This document shows, piece after piece, positions 22,551 to 34,100 of a stretch of DNA of 64,000 nucleotides. The first letter of the stretch is position 1. Every line of letters begins with the position of its first letter. Position numbers and translations under genes: made by a program. The stretch is taken from contig NC_020168.2 in NCBI RefSeq assembly GCF_000224145.3, positions 3,700,561 through 3,764,560 of the forward strand, given 5' to 3'. The notes under the pieces were generated by a model. The model searched no databases. It was not told where the DNA came from and saw nothing but the letters and a program-made list of their open reading frames with translations. Source of the stretch: Ciona intestinalis. Its lineage: Eukaryota > Chordata > Ascidiacea > Phlebobranchia > Cionidae.

Positions 22551-23928
22551 ATGGAACCTCATGAAGATGCCAAAGATGAAAAAAAGGCCAACAAAGTTTT
22601 AAAAACATTATTTGTATCTCTTGTAATCGATTTATTAGGTTTTACTGTAATTCTTCCCCTTTTTCCTTCACTTTATGGAGTTCTACAAAACAAATGATAA
22701 AGGCTCACTATATTCTACAATGGAGGCAACCGTTTCTGCTTTCAGAAAAACAATTGGTGTACCAGAAACTGAGGATGTGAATTCTGTATTATTTGGGGGC
22801 CTTATTGGCTCTTTATTTTCATTTCTTCAGTTTTTAAACTCGCCAGTATTTGGAGCAATTTCAGACGTATATGGTCGAAAACCTATGATCATTATTTCCC
22901 TCACAGGGTCCGTAATATCTTACTTGATTTGGATGATGTCTGACAGCTTTCTGCTCTTCCTTGTTGCACGCATCATTGCAGGGATCAGTGAGGCGAATGT
23001 GAGCATCAGCACTGCCGCCATTGCCGATCTACCATCAGCAAAATTGAGATCAAGAGGAATGGCGGCCGTTGGAATTGCATTTTCTATTGGTTTTGTTGTT
23101 GGTCCTTTGATAGGAGTTATTTTTAGCAAATACTTCTCAAACCATGGCATGTTTTTTGTTGGACCTGCTGCTTTTGGTGTGGTCATTACAGTTTTTGATA
23201 TTTTCTATGTGTTAAAATGCTTGCCAGAGACGCTACACCCTTCGAAACGTGCAAAGTCTATTATTTCAAGTTTTCCAGAGTTTTTGCATTTACTTAACCC
23301 CTTTGCACTTTTTAAATTTTCCGCCGTGAAATCAGTCACAAACACGAAAAAATCTTCTACCTTGAAAAGTTTAGGCATGGTTTACTTTTTGTACTTGTTT
23401 TTATTTTCTGGCCTTGAGTTTACCTTGACATTTCTTGCACACAAGCGCTTTGGATTTACAAGAATGGACCAAGGAAAGATGTTCGCCCTACTTGGCTTTA
23501 CAATGGCTGTAGTTCAGGGTGGTTATGTAAGACGGAAGATGCTGGGAAGAGAAAGAAAACTCGCAGCAAGCGGAATTGTATTTCTAATTGCTGGTTTTAT
23601 CATTGTTGGGTTTTCGTGGTCTCCTACAGTACTCTATGCTGGTCTTCTGCTTTTTGCCATTGCTGCTGCCACAGTGATCCCATGTTTGTCATCTCTAACT
23701 GCTTCCCATGGTCTTGTATCGGAAAAAGGCAGAGTGATGGGTATTTTGCGGTCACTTGGCGCTCTTGCCAGAGCTATCGGTCCCATGCTCGCATCAGCGT
23801 CATATTGGCTACTTGGTGCTAAGATAACTTACATAGGTGGAGGAGTGCTCTTACTAGTCCCTCTGAAACTTTTACTTTCCATAAAACCAGAACTTGAAAG
23901 CAGTGACAGTGAAGCCAAGACAAAGTAG
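22551..23928 (+). CDS. MFSD10: MFSD10-like major facilitator transporter, frame broken once
   Basis: Intronless. It runs from ATG 22551 to stop 23926-23928 but needs one frame change. Codons from 22551 end at TGA 22695-22697, after the first transmembrane helix (SLVIDLLGFTVILPLFPSLY). The rest continues in the +1 frame from about 22687 (NDKGSLYSTMEATVSAFRKT). Both halves match one protein: NSVLFGGLIGSLFSFLQFL, the MFS motif GAISDVYGRKPMII, GISEANVSISTA, YFLYLFLFSGLEFTLTFL and RVMGILRSLGALARAIGPML are characteristic of MFSD10 (TETRAN), a 12-helix organic anion transporter family. Total length of about 458 residues is normal. An extra A in CAAAACAAATG, from sequencing, assembly or an allele, is the simplest cause. 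The role is inferred from the family. Confidence 0.85.
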
Positions 23929-24982
23929 TTCATTTAACTTTCTATGTAATGAAATTTGAATTTTGTGTTTAAATATTCACACTATAATATATATCACGTG
24001 TAGCACATAGAGTTAAAACATTTTTAAAATGTTTTTTTCTTTAAACAATGAAGCGCACCACCAACATACTATATGCTTATTGCAGTCGTTTATATGCCCA
24101 TTTCTACTCCTATTTTTAGTACAAAAGCATTTTTGCTGGATTCTCAGTAATTGTTAGTACTTTTACAGTTAAATACTCGTATATAACTATATTTATGCAA
24201 ATACACTTCCACCATACCTAGTCATAGACGTAGTGTAGTAAACAATATATATACAGGTAGTTTTTTTTATATTTTGTTGGAATGATGTAATCAGATAGTT
24301 TTTTTTATCCCAGATTTTATTTGTGATCATTTTTTGTATCCAGATATTATTTGTGCCATTGTAAGCGTGTTTTGGGGAAAACTAAACATTTGTGTAGAAA
24401 CTTTTTTAAGAATTTTTATTATAATGATGTTTTTTAAAGACAATCAGACTGAATTGTGCATGTGATTTTTAAAGTTTAGCAGTTTTATATAATATATATT
24501 TTTTACAAGCAAACGTGCAGTAATCAGCCCTGGACAAAAACTGTATCTTACAGTCACTATTTATTAATTATTTACACTCTTAGATAAAAACATTTTCAAA
24601 GTGGTAACTGGTTTTAAAGATTTGTATGAATTTAAACGGTACAAAACAGCTGAATTATATTTGTTGTCGTTTATGTTTAGTTAATGAAGACATGAAGTAT
24701 TAAGTCGTACTTGTACCTAAAACTATTAATATAAAATATGCTAAAACAAGCTGTAGAAATTTGATGCACTGAATTTTATGAATTCTAAACATTTGCCTTC
24801 ATTAGCTATTGCTTCTTGTGCTTTTACTCCAAAGCAATAATACCTTTTGTGTTGCAAGACCAATATTTTCAATGTATTTTAATTACTGTACTACGTAGGA
24901 TTTTTGTTTATCTATGCATATATCATGAAACACACGCCATAGATTGTGAACTAACCTTGTGTTTGGATGTGTAGGAAGTAGT
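23929..24982. other. intergenic stretch, MFSD10-like to BLOC1S6
   Basis: AT-rich 1.05 kb with several poly-T runs (a TTTTTTAT-ATCCCAGATTTTATTTG-like unit is repeated near 24300-24355). It presumably contains the 3' UTR of the transporter and the promoter of BLOC1S6. No gene seen. Confidence 0.5.
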
Positions 24983-25737
24983 ATGGATTATAGTGATACT
25001 TTGCATGGTACAGAAAATGTATTACCTTCAACACAACAAGGCGATGGACCACCCCAAACTGTAGATAATCAAGAAAATGAAAATAAGGGAGGAGAAGACA
25101 CTAATTTACCTTTAAAACAGATTCCCAATTTTTATGAAGTTAACCCAGTTTCCAGTGAATCTGAAGTTTTGTCACATCATTTTTTCAAAGAATTTGAACC
25201 GATGTTGAAAGAGACAAAAGCAAAACTAACCGACATTGAGCAAAACCAGAAGGTTCTAATCGAAAGTTTGGAAAGAGAGGGTGAAAAACTGAAGGAAAAT
25301 GGAGACTTTGTTGAGATTGAATCTGCAATGTCTACAGTCCATTCTTACAGGGTGAAACTTAAAAGGATTAAAAGAAATATGTCTTACCTTAAAGAAGCGA
25401 CTATGAGGTAAGTTACAATCCTATTTTTAAGCTGACACTGTAAAAATCTAACGTGGTAGGCCCAAATCTGATACATCTTTAAAATCACAAGCTACTGGAT
25501 TTAGGGGAACTAATTTTGGCCGTTTATTTTTTATCTGTGTCATAATATAAGCTGATAACATGGGCTGTTTATATATTATTTAGTAATGTTCATGTTTTCT
25601 ATTTAAGATTGCAAAAAGAAGCATTTCATTTGGAGCAACTCAAACGGAAAGAAATAAAAAAAGAAGAAGAAAGAAGCAAGAAAATGTTGGAAGCTGAAAG
25701 CAACTTGACTGCTAAGTTATCAAAACAGTCAAAATAG
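24983..25737 (+). CDS. BLOC1S6: biogenesis of lysosome-related organelles complex 1 subunit 6 (pallidin)
   Basis: Two exons, 24983-25407 and 25608-25737, joined by a GTAAGT intron, give 184 residues (about 172 in mammals). The start is the ATG in GTAGTATGG. An upstream TAG-GAAG at about 24972 could be a splice or trans-splice acceptor for the 5' end. The first 65 or so residues are polar and acidic. The rest is heptad-rich coiled coil: LSHHFFKEFEPMLKETKAKL, IEQNQKVLIESLE, VHSYRVKLKRIKRNMSYLKE, then a charged LQKEAFHLEQLKRKEIKKEE end. This pattern matches pallidin, a BLOC-1 subunit that acts in endosome to lysosome-related organelle traffic and binds syntaxin. The function is inferred from the family. 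Confidence 0.85.
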
Positions 25738-26320
25738 CCACCTCATAGTTTTGTATAATTGAAAACCTGAAATATTTATCATACATTGAAGTTGGAGTTA
25801 TAATTTTTCTTTTCAATGCATCATGCATACATTGATTGATAACAGACTGGTAATTTTTTTTTTTTTTTCTTGTATTCGCATGATGTGTAATATTTCATTC
25901 ATTATTTTTTATTATGTGTTGTTGCAGTAAACATATGTATGTGTATTGTACTTGTTACCTTCCAAATTATTTATTGACAGCATGTGTTCTATGTATTTTA
26001 CTACAGTACGATGGGGGAAGATGGGACACCATTTCGTTCTATTTTCTCGTCACATTTGGTATTAAACAAAAAGCTTTGAAAAATTTATAAAACTGTATCC
26101 AAGCGCCCGGCAAATTGTTAATATTTGTTTAAAACACGATCAGGATATTTGGTTATTATGTGCTAAGGGTGTCCCATCTTTCCCCACAGTACTATATATA
26201 GACAATTTACAGCATGTGGGAACTGTATTTGATATTGCTATGCATATTTTAATTCTTCATGATCTTTATTTTTCAGGAACAATTTTTTCATAAAACTGTT
26301 ATTTAATAATTGTCCCCAAT
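25738..26320. other. intergenic stretch, BLOC1S6 to SSB
   Basis: About 0.6 kb with a poly-T run at 25855-25869 and a palindromic MITE at 26003-26203. It is too long for a typical ascidian operon spacer. Confidence 0.55.
26003..26203. mobile_element. palindromic MITE
   Basis: Ends GTACGATGGGGGAAGATGGG and CCATCTTTCCCCACAGTAC, interior blocks as in the other copies. It sits between BLOC1S6 and SSB. Confidence 0.8.
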
Positions 26321-27454
26321 ATGTCTACTGAAACTGAAACAGTACCTGAAAATGGCGCAGACCAGCTGGGAAAACGATTGATTCGGCAGATCGAGTTTTA
26401 TTTCGGGGATTTTAATCTGCACAGAGACAAGTTCATGCAAGAAGAAATGAAGAAAAATGACGGCTGGTTTACTATGGACACAATGCTGAAGTTTAAAAGG
26501 TTATCAAGTATGTGCTCTGAGCCTGGCACCATCTTGGCAGCTCTAAAGCAATCTAAGTCTGGTTTAATGGAGATTGATATAGAGAACCAGAGCATCAGAA
26601 GAAAACCAAGCCGAGCTGTGCCAGAAAACGACGCCAAATACAAGCGGGATTTAAAGATGAGAACAGTTTATGCAAAGGGGTTTCCTCCAACTGAATCTAT
26701 TGAAGATATCACAGAGTTTATGGAGGAATACGGGCCTGTTGATGGGGTACAACTGCGCAGACAAAACAAGTTTCAGGGTGCTGCTTTCAAAGGCTCAATT
26801 TTCACGACTTTTGCCAAACTGGAAGATGCTGTGAAGTTTGTTGATGCCCCGATGGTTTATTATAAGGATAAGCTGCTGGAAAAGATGACCCAGGAGGCCT
26901 TTTTTAAGGAAAAGGAAGAAGAAAAGGAAATGAAGAACGGAAGATCACATAAGAAAGATAATAAAAAGAATGAGGAAGAAAAGGAAGAACAGCAGGATGA
27001 GGAAGCAAACTTCAGCTGGATCCATGTCACGTTTCTCACTGATGACACCATCACTCATAATGATATGAAAGAAAAATTGCAAGCACTTGAAGCTCCCACT
27101 TTCAAGTTTTTTAGCCGATATGAGAAAAATGGACCTGAAGGCTACATGGTGTTCACAGAATCTGACCATGCATCTGAATTAATGAGAATATTGAATGAGA
27201 CAAAGGAAGGGCCTATAATGTCTATAAAAACCTCAGAAAATGTCACTTTCTCCGAGATGCCTGAGGAGCAAATGAGCATAGCTAAGGACTGCTATGAGGA
27301 ATTTCGTAACAGGTTAAGATCTGGAAACAGAAAGAAAAAAGGTGGCGGACGATTCCAGGACAGAAAGAAGAGACCGTTTCGGCAAAGTCGCAAATTCAAT
27401 GATAATGGAGACGAACCATCAGCCAAACAGAGCAAGGGTAATGATGAATAAAGA
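26321..27454 (+). CDS. SSB: La ribonucleoprotein (genuine La, SSB)
   Basis: A single exon of 376 residues with ATG in a good context (CAATATGTC). La binds the UUU-OH ends of new RNA polymerase III transcripts in the nucleus and protects them. The La motif spans about residues 15-95 (LIRQIEFYFGDFNLHRDKFM, then GWFTMDTMLKFKRL). RRM1 spans about 113-195 (RTVYAKGFP, GAAFKGSIFTTF). After an acidic/basic linker (KEEEKEMKNG...DEE) the C-terminal RRM spans about 230-330 (FSWIHVTFLTDD, GYMVFTESDHASELM). The tail is Lys/Arg-rich and could be nuclear localising. The aromatic and acidic La-motif residues in the first motif are present. Lack of introns could mean retroposition in an ancestor, but the frame is intact. 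Confidence 0.95.
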
Positions 27455-28105
27455 TACATTGTGGGAACTTTTGCAACTGAGCACAACTTTTCAACCCTCA
27501 TGCTTGTGAATGGTTTAGAATGGAATTTGAAGACGAAAATTCTCAATTGATTTTTGTGGTAGAAACTAAATGTTCCAAATATCCTTGGTTTTGACAATGT
27601 CTCCTATTTTGTTCTAGGTGTCGCATTGTACAGCATCAGTTTAAAAACACCTGAACTTCTTTAATCGTTTCTTAAGTTTTCGAATTACTGTACGATCGAC
27701 TGGTTAGTAAGTAGTAATGATACATCTGGTAAAAGTGGTGCATATTATAAATAATAGTGATGCATCCTACCAGCACTGCCAACTATGTAACTCATTTTGC
27801 TTAAGTACTGGTACTTAATACCTTACACACAATGCAGTGAGTCATTTAATCAATCACTGCCACACCAGCAACAACGTAATTATCCTTAAGTGGTCAACAG
27901 ATGCTTCAATCTTGTGCGCTGTACTTTCTTATGGGGATTAAGGGGAAAAGTTCATTTTTTGAATACCATGTGCCATTTTGCTTAGGTTTAAATAGGAACA
28001 GTTGGACTGGTGACTTAAGTTGAAGGCAGGCCTCTGCTTAAGGAACCTCACCTTATATTAGGTAATTGTATTGTGCACTGTGCATGGAATAAGACAAGCT
28101 GCAAC
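27455..28105. other. intergenic stretch, SSB to BAR-RhoGAP gene
   Basis: 0.65 kb holding the La 3' UTR and the RhoGAP promoter and 5' UTR. No repeat family or gene is recognised, and no canonical AATAAA is obvious. Confidence 0.5.
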
Positions 28106-31100
28106 ATGAAAAAGCAATTTATGCGTTACAAGCTCATTGCAGACCAAAAGGTTGGCAGGTAAGTGGAAATAATGTTATATTAAACTGTGCATTAAAATAA
28201 CAGTATCTATATATGTTTAATTATACCGTATATTGCATGTATTTGATATTTTGTAATAAACCTGTTATTAAGTAGTTCATATTTTACAGTTACAAATTCT
28301 GCTCATGGTAATTAAGTTATTAAATAATGTTATATAAAACTGTTCATTAAAATAAGAGTATATATATGTTTAAATATACCTTACATCACTATCACATGTA
28401 TGGCTAATTTGTAATAAACCTGTTATTAAGTACTTCAGAATTTACAGTCACTAGTTCTGCTCGTGGTAATTAAGTTATTACTGCGATTAATTGTCAAAAT
28501 TATCCCTATAAATTGCTCATTTAAATTTAACCAATAAGTTTATACCATTTAAGTAATATTGCGTAATATGTTGTTATTAAGCTTAATATTTATTGTCGAA
28601 TATCCCCCAATAAATTGCTTTCATTTATAGTTTACGATTAAATTATTGCTGGTTAAGTAATATTGTTTAACGTTTTAGGATTTAGGGTGTTATTTATGTT
28701 AATATTTATTGTTGAATATAACCCTATAAATTGCTATCATTTATATTTTACTTTTGTTTTAATTTGCAGAGCAAACAAATCAGAAGTCCTTAACGATGAA
28801 ATGCTACAGGTGATAATTTAATTTGCAACCACAATCAGTATTTAAATGTTTTATACAATATGTAAACAAACTACAGGTGGAAAAACACATGGAACATGTC
28901 AGGGTAGCTTGCCAATCTACATATAAGAAACTATCGCAGTGTTTGCAGACACACAGCATTGGGGAGTACGAAAAACGTATAGTAAGTTAATATATCCTAC
29001 TTTGTTTAGCTAGTTTCCTGTTGTGTTTAAAGCAGGATTTTTAATATACTTTCTGTAGGATTATCTAAATATTTTTAATATGATTTCACAGACATGCTTT
29101 TATTTAACATTTATTCATAAGAATTTTTTTTTATCTTTTAACATGTTTTTAAATGTTGTTGTTTTGTTGCTAATTCCCTTCACTTCATTTTTTTAGTTAC
29201 TTTAATTTTAGCTGCTATGTTGGAAAAAAACTAACATTTTTATGTTACCTGTCGTCTTTGTAAAGTAAGGTAATTTTCTAATTTTAATTACTTTATTTAC
29301 AGAAACGAGTGTCTGAGCATGTGTTGGGCCAAGGAATGCTTGATGCCAGTAAATCTTTACTTAGTGAATCTGACTCCAACCAAACCTTAGGGTAAGTTCA
29401 TGTAATTTGTAATACAATTCCCTCCCTAAGCGAATGGTATTGTTGTATCACATTACTGTCAATATTGTGTACGACAACTCTGGCTCAAGCCACCAGGGGA
29501 AAACTTAAATAATGTCCAAATTGATACAAACAAAAGCTCATAATAGTGTACCAAATTACTTTCAATATTGTGTATGACAACTCTGGCAAATATCCAACCC
29601 TCAATATGGTTTCAATATATGTATACAAACTCTTTTTTTCTTTAATATGGTTCCATATCTAAACAAAATTAATACAAACTTCTCTAAAGCGCATAATAGT
29701 ATACCAAATTACTTTAAATATTGTGTATGGAAAATGACACCTGGCAAATATCCAACTTTTAATTTGGTTCCGTATTATAAAAACTCTTCTAACCTGTGTG
29801 AGTAATTTGCGATACCAGCTTTTGTTTGCTTAAGCTTTGGTCCGTGTTCGCAGAAGCTCACTACGTGTATGCGGGGAAGCACAGATTGGATTAGCCAAAG
29901 AGAAAGCAATGTACGAGATGTTTGTAGATGAACATGTGATAGCACCACTCCAAACACTAGTAGAGGTATAGGAACAATTGTTCTCGATGTGTAAACTTGT
30001 TGACCTATTATGTTTTATCTTGGACCAACAAACTGGATGTGAATTTTTTTTTAGTTTTCTAAAATGTTATATAGTACTGTTCTGAAAGATGGAACACATT
30101 TAGGATTTAGCTCATATTATTCAAATATCCTGATCGAGTTTTAAACAAATAACAACAGTGTATTGGAGTTGTGCTGATACGGTTTTATAATTCTTTGAAT
30201 GTTCTTTGTTCACTACCAAATGGGAATAGAAAATGGAATGAAAAGATGTTCCAGTTTCTCCCACCCCACTTTTATGTTTATTATTTTTAGTTTTTTTTTA
30301 CCATTTTCTACAAAGTATGGTTGTATTAACAACTTTAAGCAACAAAATACACATTAACCAAGTGTTAAACCATAAAAAAGAGATTCAGGCCAAAGTAAAC
30401 AGCTATAACAATTCCTTCACAAGTTCATTGAATACTTCCTCTCTCAACAATAGACAACAATGTAACTGCCATTTGATATCATTGGCTACCAAACCAATGC
30501 CCACAGCTGAACGCCTGGCTTGAATTCATGGGAAGTAGTTTCTAGTTTAAATTGGAAAAATAGTAAGACATTGGGTACATTAGCATTTTTTTGGTAAATT
30601 TTAGACAAAATGTAGGTTTGCTAAAATCTTATTTTTTTATTTTTTATTTTGTACAAAATATGGGGTGACATTGCCAAAATATTGTTACAGTCATAATCAT
30701 AGAGCGAAAGGGGTTTTCTTGGACCTTGATTAATGTGGCAAATGCAGTATAAACTTGACAGCAGGGTAAACAGTCACCTCAGATCCTAATGTTAAGCCCT
30801 AGATCGGAAGTGTATACATTTCTGTTGTATAAGATTTGTATATACTGGTGATATTGTATTGTAAAAGTTTCCCAGTATCACATTAAGTTTAAAACAAAAT
30901 TCACGCTTTGGTCATACACATAAAAACCCATGAATTATTAAATAGGACAACATAACAAAGTTACCAATTAGTACAACACTGCTATCATTACGCCTTTTCC
31001 TACCCAACCCCCACACCATATATTGCCTCCGCATAAAAGATGATATTAAATTTAATGGCCATCTAACATTTTAAAGTATTCCTAACATTATATGTACAAT

Positions 31101-34100
31101 GTAGGGAACCTATGGCTTATGAGCCAGCCAGATGATAACGGCATTTACCTCGCAAGTTGTCATTTCTTAGCACAATTTTTACAAATAATTTTTTGTTGTA
31201 GTTTTCCGTGATGTAACAACGCATTTGTAACCATCAATAATTCAACCAAAACAGTCCATTCATAACAATTAAGCTAATAAATGGCAGACTTTACTATGGT
31301 AGCTTGAACTTGTTTACCAATATTATATATTTCTAAGAATTAAGTTGTTTTTTTGAGGCATTTCTTACTATTAACCGGAATAATATATGGCACCCACAGA
31401 AATACATTAAACAATTACAATTTAATAAACCTTTTTTTACATTTCTTAATTGCCTTGCAGAAAAAATCTAAACTAATAAGTCTTAACTCCTATTTATGTA
31501 ATTAAAAAAAGCGATCAGTCGTACAGAAAATAGGTAGTTGTCTGCAACCTTCTTATATTTGATATCCCATTTATTGTTTAGATAAAAGGCATTAACTCTA
31601 GCCAATGGGCATATTCAAATAAATTTAATTATTTTTTTAGTTTGTTTTTTTTTGTAAAATATTTATTGAATTCTGTATAGTAGGGTTGGGAAGATGGGAC
31701 ATCTTTGGCACATAATGTCCAAATATCCTGATCGTTTTTTAAATAATTAACAAAAATCTATGGGATTCGTGAGGATACAGTTTTATAATACTTAGAACGT
31801 TCTTTGTTTACTACCAAATGTGACAAGAAAATAGAATTAAAAGGTGTCCCATCTTCTCCAGCCTACCATAACCTACTGACATTCATTTCCTGTTCATTTA
31901 GAGTGAAATTCCCAGCATCATGAAACAGCGTGAGCGCTTAAAGAAACTCGTCCTAGATCGAGATGGGGCGTACCAGAACTGGAACAAAGTCCACAAATCC
32001 CAGTTCACACCTGGTGCAAACCTTCAGCAAATTACAGCAAAATCGGAAATTTTGAAAGATGAATATGACCAGGCTGTGATAAGAATGGAGCAGAGCAAGG
32101 TTTAAAAGTAGCATAAGTTTAATTGGTGTTATTTATTTCATTTGGATTATATATACATCGCCAGGATGCAGATTAAAATATGTAAGTCATAAAAAGGTGT
32201 TAATGCACTTCCAATTTATAGAAAAACTTTTTGCTAAGTAGGTTCTGCAAAAAAAACACATTTCTCTTCTATATGGGTGAGGTTCTTATTGTGAACCTAC
32301 GATTTGAGCCAGAAATGGTCCATTACCCCAACACCCAGACCGGCTTTGTTGAATGAAATGTGCTCCACAATCACATGCTACTAATGTGCTTCTTGTGCTT
32401 CATGTGTCCGACAGTATCACACAATGAATGAAACGTTAAACACTATATAACACTGACAATATAGAAGAATTCTTGAACGAAAAGTTAATCATGTTTTACA
32501 GTTTTTTGTAAAATATTTATTTAGTTTTTTTCTTGAGATTAAAATATTTCTCCTAAACTACAGTCAGATCTAACTGTATATAAATCATGTTTTAAATTTC
32601 TTTTCGTATTATTTTAGGATCAACTGGTTACAGATTTATTTGAATTTCTTGCGAAAGAAGCCGGCCATGGACAACGAATGTCGGATGTAAGTTTAGTTGA
32701 TGCTATAAACTTTACTTTTTCAAATAATTTTATTTTTGAATGTGTTCTTGGGCGATACACAACTTGTAAGCTGGCGCGAGGTGTATGAAACTATACCCTA
32801 ATTTTTATTGAAAATAAAATATATATATATATGTGTTTTATTTATGCCCCCACAAGAGTTACTTTTATTAAAAAAAAATTTATCACATGTTTCTATTTAC
32901 CAGTTTCTAAAATACAATTTATATAAACATGTATTTAAAAAGTACTTTAACAAAATGCTATTCTTAGTTTAAAAAGCAGAGATTTAAGTTCAGTTAATAT
33001 CATAAGTTTTTATTTTATTAAATAAATTCATATTTTCCCACATGTTTCCAAACAAAAAATTTCTAAAAAAAATTACTAAATTTCCATACTAAATAATAGC
33101 TTGCAGCGAACAAAAAATAAAATTAAAATTTCTTGGCAACACTGGGCAGTAATGCAATAAAGATGAAGTAATTCCCATCTGCAAGCAGCACTAAATAATT
33201 CCTATTGATTTTCCTCCAGTTCCACGCAAAGCAGTTGGATTATCACAGAAGGTGTGTGGACCTGCTAGAGAAAATGAAGCCAGACATGGATTCAGTTCAA
33301 GGTATGATTTTGTATATTCCAATTTCAAAAGCTGTTTTAGCTATGTATATATATGTTTGTGTTTTAACTGTTATTAATTGTGTTTGGAGTAGTTAATACT
33401 TTAAATAAATGGTAGTTTAGTGTTTAGTAAGAATTCTTTAAATTTTAAGGTAAGATTTTGCATATTCTTATTTCAACAGCAGTTTAAGCTATATATATAT
33501 GTGTGTTTTACATTTATTAATTAGGTTTTAAGTAATTAACAGAAGTTTAAATGTTTAGTAATAACTCTTTAAATAATTTTATAAATTTATTAAGTTTAAA
33601 ATGTGTTATAAAAGACTGTCGTAACAAAATAAGTGTAATATTGTACAGCACTTATATCTCTTTTGCTAAGCTGTATCTGTATGGTGGACATTATTTGCTG
33701 AATGTAATAGGCCTATAGTAGTTTGATTGCCTTTTCTAAATTTTATACTATATGGGTGAGGCTTTATGGTGAAGCACATTGTGGTCGTATGGGACTTGGT
33801 TTTATTCCCGAACGATAACTGTACAAGTAATGGTCCTAATGGCCCAACTCTGGCCTAAATCCCCAGTACCATGACATGCCACTCTGTAGGACCTCACCCT
33901 TGCAGGTAATAGCTAAAATGCCACTATGATATATTCATGTAGTTTATTTATTTTAAATTTTAGATAACGCAGTCATGAAATCAGCCTTCGGTTTGTCTTT
34001 ATCTGATCATTTACGGTTAACACAAAGAGAAATTGCATCTCCCATCGAAGCTTGTGTTCTCTGTCTGTTGGAATTTGGATTAAAGGAAGAGGTAGTTTGC

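Noticed and set aside
24983..27454. BLOC1S6 and SSB as an operon
   Set aside because: The spacer is about 0.58 kb and contains a MITE; ascidian operon spacers are usually far shorter.
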